Source of the DNA: Christensenella sp. UBA2853
Lineage (GTDB): Bacteria > Bacillota > Clostridia > Christensenellales > Aristaeellaceae
Direction of reading: 5' to 3'
NCBI GenBank assembly: GCA_002350845.1
Contig: DEFL01000017.1
Coordinates: 2,671 to 31,596 of the forward strand
DNA: 28,926 nt
A program made the position numbers and the translations under genes. The notes under the pieces were generated by a model. It saw nothing but the letters and a program-made list of their open reading frames with translations, ran no database searches and was not told the origin of the DNA. Below, in pieces: positions 15,561 to 24,279 of this stretch (position 1 is the first letter of the stretch; each line of letters opens with the position of its first letter).

Positions 15561-16913
15561 TTACTCATCTGCCATTAGGTATCCAGTCGCCACACCGTCG
15601 TATCCCACAGTCACGGGATCAAAGGATTTGCGGCACTGCACGGTAACCTGCTTTTCCCCAAAGCGAACCAGCATATCAAACCCGCATGGGGCTTCCCCTA
15701 CAGTGTAGCAGCGGATGCGCAGCAAATCGGGCTCTGCCCAGCCGCCGGAAGAAAGGGCGGGCACGGACAGCCAGCCAGGATAAGCGATTTTTTCATTCTT
15801 GCCCCGGCCAAAGGGAAGTGAAACGCTGCCCCTGGCATTTTCATAATAGAGGCAATTACCTTTCAGATACAGAGATTTCAGATTCAACTGATTGCCGTCC
15901 TGGAAAACGTAAACGCCCGTTTCCGCGATACCGAATTTTTTATGGTCCGGCACGGTATGGGCCTTTAATCTGAGGACCATGCTTTCCATATCTTCTTCAC
16001 CGATGAACGGGTACACTTCCTCAAAGAAAGCGTTATAAATCCGCTGCACGCCGCAGGGGTCCAGCCGGGTATCGGCAATCGTTGACAGCACTGTTTTTTT
16101 GTCGGGACATACCACCGCAAGCTGTCCGCCCAAGCCATACATGGCCCAGCCTGCCCTCGTGCGCCAGCACTGCCAGCCGTAGCCGTACTGCTCTTCCTCG
16201 TTGCTCTGGAGCAGGGTTTCAATGTGCTTTTCGCCCATTTTTTTGGCAAACCAAGCAGGAATAACGCCTTCTCCACCGTTCAGCAGACACAGCGCCACCC
16301 GGTGCAGGTCCCGCAGGCTCATACACAGACCTGTTCCCCCCTGACAGCACCCGGAGGGGTCCCGCAGCCAATAGCGGTCATCCTGGCAGCCCAAAGGAGA
16401 AAAAAGCCTCTCCTCCAGGAAATCAATGACTTCCCCGCCGCTCAGGCGTTTTACCAGCGCGGCCAATACCTGGGAACAGCCTGTATCATAATAAAATACC
16501 GTGCCGGGTTCATGGGTGGGCGTGCCGGTAAAGAAAGTTTGGGCCCAGTTTTCGTCAATGCCCTCCCGATAGGTAGTCCAGCGGTAACAGGTAGACATGC
16601 GCAGCATATCCCGGATGGTCAGGCGCAGCAGCTTTCCGTCCGGGTTTTCGGGCAGCCAATCCTGAAAAAAGTCCACGATATGATCGTCCAGGCTGAGTTT
16701 CCCATCGTCGATCAGCATGCCCACAGCAATGCCCGTCATGGTTTTGCTGACGGAATACATGCGATGGGGGATTCCTTCTTGAAACGGAGCGTAATAAGCC
16801 TTCGCCTTTTCCTGACCGTTGACAGACAGGATAAAGCCGTGCATGTTCACATCTTCTTTTTGAAGCCTTTTCACAAAGGCGTCTATACGTGCTGCCAAAC
16901 GATTATCTGCCAT
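15561..16913 (-). CDS. Cytosolic serine hydrolase, beta-lactamase/esterase family VIII-like
   Basis: A 450-residue protein of the same superfamily as the hydrolase at 572-1732, but without a signal peptide. SxxK is SVSK at residues 54-57. The Tyr motif is YYDTG at 141-145 with Thr where the usual Asn is found, and the third motif is degenerate (YGLGGQLAVV at 259-268, lacking the usual His or Lys). Such changes are common in class-C-like esterases. Residues about 330-450 form an extra beta-rich C-terminal domain. Its ATG lies inside the last codons of the GH105 gene (11-bp overlap), so it is the last gene of the pectin operon. A role as esterase for acyl groups on pectin fragments is plausible inference from context only. 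Confidence 0.8.
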   Translation of the reverse strand: MADNRLAARIDAFVKRLQKEDVNMHGFILSVNGQEKAKAYYAPFQEGIPHRMYSVSKTMTGIAVGMLIDDGKLSLDDHIVDFFQDWLPENPDGKLLRLTIRDMLRMSTCYRWTTYREGIDENWAQTFFTGTPTHEPGTVFYYDTGCSQVLAALVKRLSGGEVIDFLEERLFSPLGCQDDRYWLRDPSGCCQGGTGLCMSLRDLHRVALCLLNGGEGVIPAWFAKKMGEKHIETLLQSNEEEQYGYGWQCWRTRAGWAMYGLGGQLAVVCPDKKTVLSTIADTRLDPCGVQRIYNAFFEEVYPFIGEEDMESMVLRLKAHTVPDHKKFGIAETGVYVFQDGNQLNLKSLYLKGNCLYYENARGSVSLPFGRGKNEKIAYPGWLSVPALSSGGWAEPDLLRIRCYTVGEAPCGFDMLVRFGEKQVTVQCRKSFDPVTVGYDGVATGYLMADE

Positions 16914-18027
16914 AACCGCGTCTTCCTTCCCGCAAAAGCTGTTCCTCGCACGCGGCCTGAATATACGCCCCGGTGGCTTTCAGGTCTCGGCTATTCACGT
17001 TTTCGCTGATGTAGTAATCAAAGCTGCCGTCCCGACCTGTATACCCTCCCAGGCCAGCGCCCTGGCAGCATTTGGCAATGAAATATTCGCCGTTTTTCAT
17101 TTGGCCCAGGAAGTGCCGCTGGAGGCTTTCAAAGCTTTTTTGCGCTTGCATACCATATTCTCCGGGCAGCAAGCCCAGCCGGGCCCCCTTTAATATCGCA
17201 TAAGTGATCAGGCAGGAACCGGAGGATTCCAGATAATTGCCGATCCTTCCGGGGCAATCCATCACCTGGAGCCATACCCCATCCTGACGGATGGAAAGAA
17301 GCTTTTCCGAAAGCATTTTGAAGATTTCCAGCACTTCACTGTATTGCTGGTTTTCTTCTTGCAGCAGCTCCAAGCTATCAACTAAAGCCACCATATACCA
17401 ACCGACCGCCCGGCCCCAGGCATGGGCTGCCCGGCCTGTCTGGGGATCAGCCCAAATCTGCTGCTTCTTTTCATCCCATCCGTGGCAGGGCAGGCCGGTA
17501 TCTGGGTTCAGGGTATGGCGGTAAGCCAGGATCAGCTGCTTCGCCGCGTCGTTTTGCGCTTTTTCGTCCGGCCCGAAGGCCGCATCATATTGCAGATAGA
17601 AGGGGATGGCCATGTGCTGGCCGTCCAGCCACATTTGAAAGGGATATACCTTTTTGTGCCAGAAGCCGCCGTCCGACGTGCGGGGCTGATTTTCCAGCTG
17701 GGAACGCAGCAGAGCCGAGGCTCTTTTGTACTTTTCTTTTCCGGTTTGCCGATACAAATAAATCAGCTGGCGTCCGATACAAAGGTAATCCAGGTTGTAT
17801 GCTTCCCGGCTGTATCCGGCGGGATTTCCTTCTTCATTGATCATGCCGTCCAGCGCGTTGAGAATAAAATCAAAATACCGCTTATCGCCCGTAAGGGCAT
17901 ACAGCATTTCCATGCCCCGCCAAACCACGCCATAGTCATAGCTCCAATTCTTGCAGAGCAGCCCTTCTCTTTTGATCAGGCAATCGGCTACTTTTTCACC
18001 GGAAAGGGGTAAATATTCTGTCAGCAT
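16903..18027 (-). CDS. Unsaturated rhamnogalacturonyl hydrolase, GH105 (YteR-like)
   Basis: A 374-residue (alpha/alpha)6-barrel enzyme, same length as YteR of Bacillus (373). It removes the 4,5-unsaturated galacturonyl residue that lyases leave at the non-reducing end of rhamnogalacturonan-I fragments. The catalytic Asp is Asp135 in PFQMWLDGQHMA, matching Asp143 of YteR. Other family signatures are NWSYDYGVVWRGMEMLY, GRAAHAWGRAVGWYMVALVD, GNYLESSGSCLITYAILKG and the C-terminal NVNSRDLKATGAYI. No signal peptide, so it acts on imported oligosaccharides. Its ATG overlaps the stop of the esterase gene by 7 bp and it overlaps the next hydrolase by 11 bp, so translation is probably coupled. Confidence 0.92.
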   Translation of the reverse strand: MLTEYLPLSGEKVADCLIKREGLLCKNWSYDYGVVWRGMEMLYALTGDKRYFDFILNALDGMINEEGNPAGYSREAYNLDYLCIGRQLIYLYRQTGKEKYKRASALLRSQLENQPRTSDGGFWHKKVYPFQMWLDGQHMAIPFYLQYDAAFGPDEKAQNDAAKQLILAYRHTLNPDTGLPCHGWDEKKQQIWADPQTGRAAHAWGRAVGWYMVALVDSLELLQEENQQYSEVLEIFKMLSEKLLSIRQDGVWLQVMDCPGRIGNYLESSGSCLITYAILKGARLGLLPGEYGMQAQKSFESLQRHFLGQMKNGEYFIAKCCQGAGLGGYTGRDGSFDYYISENVNSRDLKATGAYIQAACEEQLLREGRRGYGR

Positions 18028-19728
18028 AGCACGCTGTCCTCCCGGGCGATCAGGTCGGAATAGTCGCCTTCTTCTACAGTTTCAAAATCCGCTTCTTTCA
18101 CATTTGAAGCCTTCAGCCTGTTCAGGAACAGTCCGGCGATGCGGCTGGCTCCTTCCTCCTGCAAGTGGCTGCTGTCGGAAAGGCCGTCGGGATAATTCCT
18201 GCTGCCTGCGGGCACATGGCAGTAAATGCGTTTGGAATTTTCCATGCCCGCTGATTGCACCATCTGCATGGTGGCCTTTTCCAGATCAATCAGGCGCAGG
18301 CCCCGGTAATCCGCCAAGTTCCGCATGGCGTCCGGATACGGGCCGTGGGTGGGGATCAACCGGCCCGATTCACTAAAATGCCGCCGAGCAATGGGCGTGA
18401 CCAAAATAGGCTCCGCTCCCTGCCGCCGGGCCGCGTCAATATACATGGACAGATATTCCGGGAAGGTAACATGTGGATTGGTATTCCGCGCCGGATCGGG
18501 CTTTTCATCGTTGTGAGAAAACGAAATGATCAGCTTATCCCCCTTGCGCAGGCACAGCTCAATAAAGTTCAGCCGCTTTTCGGCAATGAAGCTCTTGCTG
18601 CTGCGGCCATTGACCGCGCAGTTTTCCACATAAGCATTTTCTCCCGCAGCGTTGAGGCGGGCCTGCAACTTTTGTCCCCAGCCCATCATAAGATAACGCT
18701 CCTTCCCATAATCGGCCATGGTGCTGTCACCGCACAGGAACCAGGTGGGCACCCGCCTGTCGGGCTGCCAGTTGTCCCAGCCACCAATAACCTCTGGAAT
18801 GGTATAGTCCGCCGCCTCCACAACCGTCATGCGCTTTTGCCTGGGATGGCGGGTGGATTGATCCGCTCGGGCCCCGGTGGTGCCGAATTCGGCATATCGC
18901 TCTGTAACCGGCTTGGGTTCATCCCAATCTGCAAAGCCCTGGGGAGAAACGTGCGCATCCATTTCGCAGTTCAGGAATACCGTGCGGGAAGTTTTCCGCC
19001 AGGGACGGCCCAGGAAGGCTTTCCCTTCTTCGCATTCACCTGTTAATTTGCATTTGTGGAACACTAAGCCGTAAGGCTGTTCTTCCGGCGTGTTGGCGGC
19101 GGTATACAGCCCGCCCCGGGCGTTCATGAACAGGGTGCTGCGATCAAACCAGCAGCGGTAGGGCCCGAAAATAAAGTCCACGTCGCCTTGGATGAAGCAA
19201 TCCTTACAATACTGGCGGCTGTGGGTCAGCGGGCTGTCGCCCACAGATTCCACGCATTCCGCGTAAGCCTGCCGCGGCGCAATGAAATCCACTACCTTTT
19301 TCATCAGCGGGCCGCAAAACAGGGTGTCCTGATGTGCGATCATGCGCACATTGCGCCATACGCCCCGATCCCCCGCTGCATATACAGCCACGGCCTGGCC
19401 CACGTCGCGGCCATCACCCGCGTCGTTGCGGATGGTCAGATTTTCCACCTCCACGTTATTGCCCGTCACCATAAACGTGGCGGACAGGAAGGTGCCCCGC
19501 TTCGTGCCGTCAGGATTCAAATCTTTAGCGCAGCCTTTGGCGGTGATCACCGTGCGGTCCCGGGCTTCCCCGATGATGCGCACATTGTCTTTGTTCACCA
19601 CCACGCGCTCATGAAATTCCTCCATGCGCAGCAAAATGATCGTTGGCGCCTGACCCCCCCGGAATGGCGTCAATCGCCTGCTGGATAGAAGAAAAATCTC
19701 CGCTGCCATCCTTGACCACGATGTACAC
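18021..19728 (-). CDS. Pectin methylesterase (CE8) fused to GDSL rhamnogalacturonan acetylesterase (CE12), +1 frameshift near N-terminus
   Basis: A two-domain carbohydrate esterase of about 568 residues once a one-base frameshift is corrected. Translation from GTG at 19728 (GGGGAGG six bases upstream) gives YIVVKDGSGDFSSIQQAIDA IP, the normal pectinesterase N-terminus; then a run of seven Gs (19654-19660) shifts the frame. Removing one G restores GGQAPTIILLRMEEFHERV and the rest. CE8 covers about 1-315: GQAVAV near 110-115, the catalytic Asp in HQDTLF (about 134), the second Asp in VDFIFG (about 184), and GRPWR near 240. CE12 covers about 328-568: GDSTMADYG with the Ser near 335, the NGRSS block, SHND near 404-407, and DSSH near 518-521. 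The reading frame that starts at 19811 without correction has a spurious N-terminus of about 53 residues. No signal peptide. In the GH43-GH105 operon. Confidence 0.85.
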
Positions 19729-19788
19729 AGCAATCCTCCCCATGGTTGTTGGTTCGTACATGGATCGGTTTTCTCTATAATTACTTCC

Positions 19789-21252
19789 TTATGCTTTTGT
19801 GATCTTAACAAAGCTCACATCCGCCCAGCCGCCCCAGTGGCCCAAAGTGTTCAGTACAAACAGGCCGGGCCGGGCACCGGTCCACCCGCCGCAGGTCATG
19901 GGATATTCGCCGCCCAGGGGACGCAGGGAATGGGGACCGTCACCATAAAAGAATGAAACATTGCCCCGCCGCACCCGCATGCGCAACAGGATTTCGGCGT
20001 AGGGCCACATCCCTTCCGAAATGGGCGTTTCCGTCACCCGTTCCGGTACCCAGCGGCTGATTTCCATGGCCATGCCCATTTTCAGGCTCACCCGGCCCTG
20101 GCCGAGCGCTATATAATAGTAAGTATAGCCCATCATACCCACCCCGGCGATATCGCCGTCCTGGGCGTGGGTGTTGAACTGTACATCCATGTCAAAATCA
20201 TGGCTCTGCATGAGCTGGGAGAGGAAATTGCCCGCATGAAAAAGACTTTCCGCCGGCGCGGCATGAAGCCGCAGGCCGGGCTTTAATTCCGTATACCAGC
20301 CCTTGTTTGGATTGGCCTGCCACTGCCATTGAAGACCCAGACCCTCTTTAAAATCATCCGAGGTGGGGATTTCAGCGGCAAAGGGCGGCAAATCCATCTG
20401 TCCGCCCATCACCGGGGAGCCTTTTTTGCCCATCACCGGCCAGCCGTCGCTCCAGTCTACGGGCTGCAGGTGCGTTACCCGTCCGTAGGCGTCCATATCC
20501 TGAAAATGGATAAACCAGTCCATGCCATGGCCATCGTTCACCCAACCGCCCTGATGGGGGCCGTTAATGGGAGTATTACCCTGACTCAGCACCACTCTGC
20601 GCTCATAGGGACCGTAAATATTGTCTGCCCGCAGCGCCAATTGATAGCCGGGCCTCACGCTTCCCGCAGGACAGAGGATCCAGTATACCCCATCCCGCTT
20701 ATAGGCCTTGGGGCCTTCCACGGTAATATCGTTGTGATCTGCGCCGTCATACACCATTTTGCCCTTATCCAATACCGTCAGGCCATCAGGGGACAATTTA
20801 TGCACATACAGCACATTATTGATTCCTGCCCGGCTTGCGGCAAAACCATGCACCAGCCATGCGCGCCCGTCGTCGTCAAACAAAGGACAGGGGTCAATCC
20901 AGCCCGTTACGTCCTTCACATAATGGCATTCCCATTCTCCGGCCGGATCCTTCGTGGTAAAGGCGAACAATCCTTCATCCGGCATGCACACATAAATGTA
21001 GAACGTTCCATTGTGATACCGCAGGCTGGGGGCCCAAATACCGCTCTTATGGGCGGGCTTGTCATAGCGGGCGAAAGGCAAACGCCGGGCGGCGTATCCA
21101 ATCAATTCCCAATGCACCAAATCCTTTGAATGCAGCACAGGAAGGCCTGGTATGTAGGTAAAAGAGGAGGAAATCATATAAAAATCCTCGCCCACCCGTA
21201 CTACATCGGGGTCTGAATAATCTCCGTAAAGAATGGGATTGGTGTAGCGCAT
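19789..21252 (-). CDS. Glycoside hydrolase family 43 (beta-xylosidase/arabinofuranosidase-like)
   Basis: A 487-residue cytoplasmic enzyme with a five-blade propeller (about 1-290) and a C-terminal beta-sandwich (about 305-487), the layout of XynB-like GH43 enzymes. The three catalytic acids are visible: Asp14 in YGDYSDPDVVRVG (base), Asp120 in GWIDPCPLF (pKa modulator) and Glu179 in DITVEGPKAYK (acid). Family members remove beta-xylosyl or alpha-arabinosyl groups; in this locus side chains of pectin or xylan-type branches are likely targets, but the specificity cannot be called. No signal peptide. The ribosome site AAAGGA is about 11 nt before the ATG. It is the first gene of the operon GH43-CE8/CE12-GH105-hydrolase, with its own extended -10 promoter. 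Confidence 0.9.
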   Translation of the reverse strand: MRYTNPILYGDYSDPDVVRVGEDFYMISSSFTYIPGLPVLHSKDLVHWELIGYAARRLPFARYDKPAHKSGIWAPSLRYHNGTFYIYVCMPDEGLFAFTTKDPAGEWECHYVKDVTGWIDPCPLFDDDGRAWLVHGFAASRAGINNVLYVHKLSPDGLTVLDKGKMVYDGADHNDITVEGPKAYKRDGVYWILCPAGSVRPGYQLALRADNIYGPYERRVVLSQGNTPINGPHQGGWVNDGHGMDWFIHFQDMDAYGRVTHLQPVDWSDGWPVMGKKGSPVMGGQMDLPPFAAEIPTSDDFKEGLGLQWQWQANPNKGWYTELKPGLRLHAAPAESLFHAGNFLSQLMQSHDFDMDVQFNTHAQDGDIAGVGMMGYTYYYIALGQGRVSLKMGMAMEISRWVPERVTETPISEGMWPYAEILLRMRVRRGNVSFFYGDGPHSLRPLGGEYPMTCGGWTGARPGLFVLNTLGHWGGWADVSFVKITKA

Positions 21253-21319
21253 TTTTCATTACATCCTTTTTTGTTTGGCCTAAATGGTTATAAACACGAT
21301 AAGTTTTCCCAGTAAATTC

Positions 21320-21328
21320 ATTATATCA
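21320..21328 (-). promoter_or_regulatory. Extended -10 promoter of the GH43 operon
   Basis: On the minus strand, TGATATAAT: a perfect TATAAT preceded by TG one base upstream. No good -35 box is seen at 17 bp, as allowed for extended -10 promoters. It lies about 70 bp before the GH43 start. No copy of the CGAAACGTTTCG operator is found nearby, unlike at the other two promoters of the locus. Confidence 0.5.
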
Positions 21329-21440
21329 AAATTAACTCAATCTTCTGTCTCTTGCAGTATCCTTCAAACCCTGGGGTTCATTTATTTGATCAGTATCTTT
21401 CAAATTGACTTAGCCGGTTTGCAACGCCCCTCAATAAGCA

Positions 21441-21471
21441 AAGGGATCAGCTTGCTCAAGCTGATCCCCTT
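21441..21471 (-). terminator. Terminator of the ABC transporter operon
   Basis: A 14-bp stem, AAGGGATCAGCTTG against its complement with one wobble or mismatch position, and a 3-nt loop. Read on the minus strand it is followed by the moderately T-rich TTTGCTTATT. It separates the binding-protein gene from the GH43 operon. Confidence 0.75.
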
Positions 21472-21517
21472 GTTTATTACTTGAGGCAATGCTTCGATCT
21501 ATTGCAATGCATGCAAC

Positions 21518-21547
21518 GCATTCTATGCGATGGAAGCGCATGAATGC
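21518..21547. repeat. Imperfect inverted repeat in the 3' region of the binding-protein gene
   Basis: GCATTCTATGCG pairs with CGCATGAATGC with one bulged base, around a short loop. The flanks repeat the word GCAATGCATGCAA/GAATGCAAT, so the whole stretch 21500-21555 is dense in GCAT/TGCA. It lies between the binding-protein stop and the terminator and may be an mRNA-stabilising stem. Confidence 0.4.
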
Positions 21548-21589
21548 AATACGCAAGGAGAGAGAAAATGCCCTCTTTGCAGTCTTACA

Positions 21590-23227
21590 TTACTTCACGA
21601 TTTCTTTGTTCAGATAGTTCTCATAAACCTTGGTGTAGATATCCATGGCCTGCTTGATGCCCATGTTGTCGATGGTTTTGAACAGCTCGTCGATAGCGCC
21701 TTCGTCCTTATTGCCGATGATAACAGACAGGAAGGTTTCGGCGATAGCGGTGTTGACATCGTTCATGATCATGGTGTAGGTCTCGGCATCCTCTCCGGTC
21801 AGCAGGATATTGGGAATGATCAGATCCTTATCAGCGCCGTAGTTGTAATCCAGCTCGCGTTTTCCGTCTTCAGACGCGCAGTCCACAGTCATCCATGCTT
21901 CCAGATCCATGATCTTGGGGAATTCGCCGCGGGTGGGGATGCAGTACTGCATCACGGTATCAGAAGACAGGCCGCCTTCGTTGTTGAGCACGACATCCTT
22001 CCACACCTTGTTGCCGTCAGCGTCATAATCAAAGGACACGCCTTCCACGCCCCAGGAAATCAGGGTGGTGCCATCTTCGGAATACATGTAGTTGAACAGT
22101 TCCAGAATCTTATCTACCTTGCCGGCTTTCACAGCGGCGGAGGTGATAACGTTGCCTTCTGCAGCGGCAGCCCAGTTCTTCAGATTAACAGCCTGAGTGT
22201 AGCGCTTGGCCTCTGTGCCTTCTTTGGCATACTGATAGGGGAAGCGGGGAAGGGGCTCCAGCTTCACCTTTTCGCTGTCCGCATAGGAAGCCACGGTGTT
22301 CTTCAGCAGCGTGTAGTAGCCGGGGAACCGGTTGGTGTTGGTATGCCAGAAGCCCTGAATGTCAGAGGTGACCTGGGAATTGATTTCCGTTTGGGTGTTG
22401 GAGGTGAAGGAAGGATCGATCAAGCCTTCAGCGTACCACTTCCGCATGGTCATGGTGAAATCACGGAAGTTCTGGCCATCGTTGATTTCGGTCCAGTAAG
22501 TTACCTTGCCGGTTTCAGGATCCAGCTGAGGATAGTTGTAGATCAGGCCCCACGCGGATCCAAGCTCTTTGATGAGGTTCAGGGAAACACGGTCAGACAT
22601 GGGCAGTTCATCGTTGGGGTCGCCGTTGCCGTTGGCATCCTGCGCCTTGAAAGCAGCCAGCACGTCGTGCAGTTCATCAATGGTAGTGGGCACTTCCAGG
22701 TTCAGCCGATCCAGCCAGTCTTTGCGGATCGCGTAGCCAGAGTAAGCGTTGCGGGCGGTGGACTCTTCCACATGGCAGAAAGCTGCGATGGTGCCGTCGG
22801 TCAAAACCAGCGCACGGTTGATATATTCGTTGTTCGCGATCAGGTTGTAGTAATTAGGCACCTTTTCCTGAAGCTCTGTCATGGTGAAGGCCTGTACCAG
22901 ACCGTCCTCGATGGCCGCTTCAATACCGCCGGAGTAGTTGGACCAGTTCCAGGAAATGATGTCGGGGTAGTCGCCGCCAGCGATATTCAGATTGACGACG
23001 TTATCATAGTTATCGGTAGAGTTGACGGAAATGAACTCAAATTTCACATTCAGGCGGGATTCGAGTTCCTTGACCCACAGAGCGTCATACCAGTGATCCA
23101 GACCGGATACATCCCAGGCCTGGTGCAGCCAGGTAATGGTGGTGGGCTCTTCAGCCACAGCCGCAGGAGCAATGAGCGTGCACAGGATTGCGATGCTCAG
23201 CAGGAAACCAACAATGCGCTTCTTCAT
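21590..23227 (-). CDS. ABC importer extracellular solute-binding protein, family 1 (LplA-like)
   Basis: A 545-residue sugar-binding protein, of the long LplA/YtcQ-like type (about 500-560 residues) that works with LplB/LplC-type permeases. Residues 1-25 are a signal peptide (MKKRIVGFLLSIAILCTLIA then PAAVA-EE). The single Cys16 has Leu at -1 and no fitting lipobox, so it appears to be cleaved by signal peptidase I rather than lipidated, odd for a Gram-positive-type cell in which most binding proteins are lipoproteins. Mature features include TTITWLHQAWDVSGLDHWYD, the NVKFEFISVN and GGDYPDIISWNW blocks and the NGNGDPNDELPM segment, typical of the group. AGGAGG lies 7 nt before the ATG. Third gene of the ABC operon, 124 bp after permease 2. 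Confidence 0.92.
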   Translation of the reverse strand: MKKRIVGFLLSIAILCTLIAPAAVAEEPTTITWLHQAWDVSGLDHWYDALWVKELESRLNVKFEFISVNSTDNYDNVVNLNIAGGDYPDIISWNWSNYSGGIEAAIEDGLVQAFTMTELQEKVPNYYNLIANNEYINRALVLTDGTIAAFCHVEESTARNAYSGYAIRKDWLDRLNLEVPTTIDELHDVLAAFKAQDANGNGDPNDELPMSDRVSLNLIKELGSAWGLIYNYPQLDPETGKVTYWTEINDGQNFRDFTMTMRKWYAEGLIDPSFTSNTQTEINSQVTSDIQGFWHTNTNRFPGYYTLLKNTVASYADSEKVKLEPLPRFPYQYAKEGTEAKRYTQAVNLKNWAAAAEGNVITSAAVKAGKVDKILELFNYMYSEDGTTLISWGVEGVSFDYDADGNKVWKDVVLNNEGGLSSDTVMQYCIPTRGEFPKIMDLEAWMTVDCASEDGKRELDYNYGADKDLIIPNILLTGEDAETYTMIMNDVNTAIAETFLSVIIGNKDEGAIDELFKTIDNMGIKQAMDIYTKVYENYLNKEIVK

Positions 23228-23351
23228 ATAATAGCCTCCTATTTTTTTATTGTTTCAGCAGCAAACCAGCTGCCAAAGACCGAAAAAGAAAAGAGAGCTT
23301 CATCCCGCAGCCTCAGGATCAGGCGGGCGGAAAACTGCGGCCCTATGCCGA

Positions 23352-24266
23352 TTATCCCTTTACAGCGCCGATCATGACGCCCTTGGTGAAAAACCGCTGG
23401 ATGAAGGGGTACACGCACAGGATCGGTACGGTGGAGACAACGATCACCACATATTTGAGCAGCATGTTGTTTAACTCTGTCTGCAGATCCTGGCCGCCGG
23501 TAACTTCAATCGCTTCGCCCTGAATCAGCAGCGCGCGCAGCACCATTTGCAGCGGCATGAGCCGTTCGTTGCGAATGTACAGCAGCGCGGCAGACCAAGC
23601 GTTCCAATGGCCAACGGCATAAAACAGCGCAACTGTGGCAATGGATGGCACAATCAGCGGCACACAGATGGTGAAGAGCACCCGCAAATCCCCCGCGCCG
23701 TCGATCTTTGCGGATTCTTCCAGCGAATCCGGAATGCCATAGAAAGCAGTGCGCAGGATGATACAGTTGTAAGTGCTGATGAGGCCGGGAATGATCATGG
23801 CCCAGATGGAGTCGTACAGGCCAACGGCCTTCACCACCAGATAAGTGGGAATCATGCCGCCGGAAAAATACATGGTGAAAACAGCCAGCCCGGTGATCAG
23901 CTTGTGCCACATGATGCCCCTGCGGGACATAACAAAGGCGAATAAAATGGAGAAAAACATGTTCAGGCCAGTGCCTGCGATGACGACAAAAAAAGTGACC
24001 AGGTAAGAATTCCAAAGCTTCTTGTAGTTCAGCACCTTTTCGTAACCGGCGAAGGAAAAATCCAACGGAAAGAGCAAAATACCCTTGTGACGCATCAGCA
24101 GCGACGGATCGGAAAGGGAACTGCACAACACATACCACAGCGGGTATACCATCAGAAGGCACAGAAGGCCCAGCAAGATATGGTTGGCAATATCAAATGC
24201 ACGGCTCCCTGCGGATACCTTGCCATAATTCCACTGTTCGGGAGAGGCTTGACGACGATGCTTCAT
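23352..24266 (-). CDS. Carbohydrate ABC transporter permease 2 (LplC/MalG-like)
   Basis: A 304-residue inner-membrane protein with about six membrane helices. The start at 24266 has AGGAGG eight bases upstream; the frame is open further, but that segment is the tail of the first permease gene. The first helix is about 35-55 (ILLGLLCLLMVYPLWYVL). The EAA loop that meets the ATPase is EESAKIDGAGDLRVLFTICV near 197-216. The C-terminus FIQRFFTKGVMIGAVKG is the usual end of LplC/YtcP-type permeases. It begins 13 bp after permease 1. Confidence 0.93.
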   Translation of the reverse strand: MKHRRQASPEQWNYGKVSAGSRAFDIANHILLGLLCLLMVYPLWYVLCSSLSDPSLLMRHKGILLFPLDFSFAGYEKVLNYKKLWNSYLVTFFVVIAGTGLNMFFSILFAFVMSRRGIMWHKLITGLAVFTMYFSGGMIPTYLVVKAVGLYDSIWAMIIPGLISTYNCIILRTAFYGIPDSLEESAKIDGAGDLRVLFTICVPLIVPSIATVALFYAVGHWNAWSAALLYIRNERLMPLQMVLRALLIQGEAIEVTGGQDLQTELNNMLLKYVVIVVSTVPILCVYPFIQRFFTKGVMIGAVKG

Positions 24267-24279
24267 CTTTCTTTCCTCC

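Noticed and set aside
19661..19811. ATG at 19811 as the start of the CE8-CE12 gene
   Set aside because: The peptide it gives before the G run has no similarity to pectinesterases, whereas the other frame gives the expected N-terminus behind a good ribosome site.
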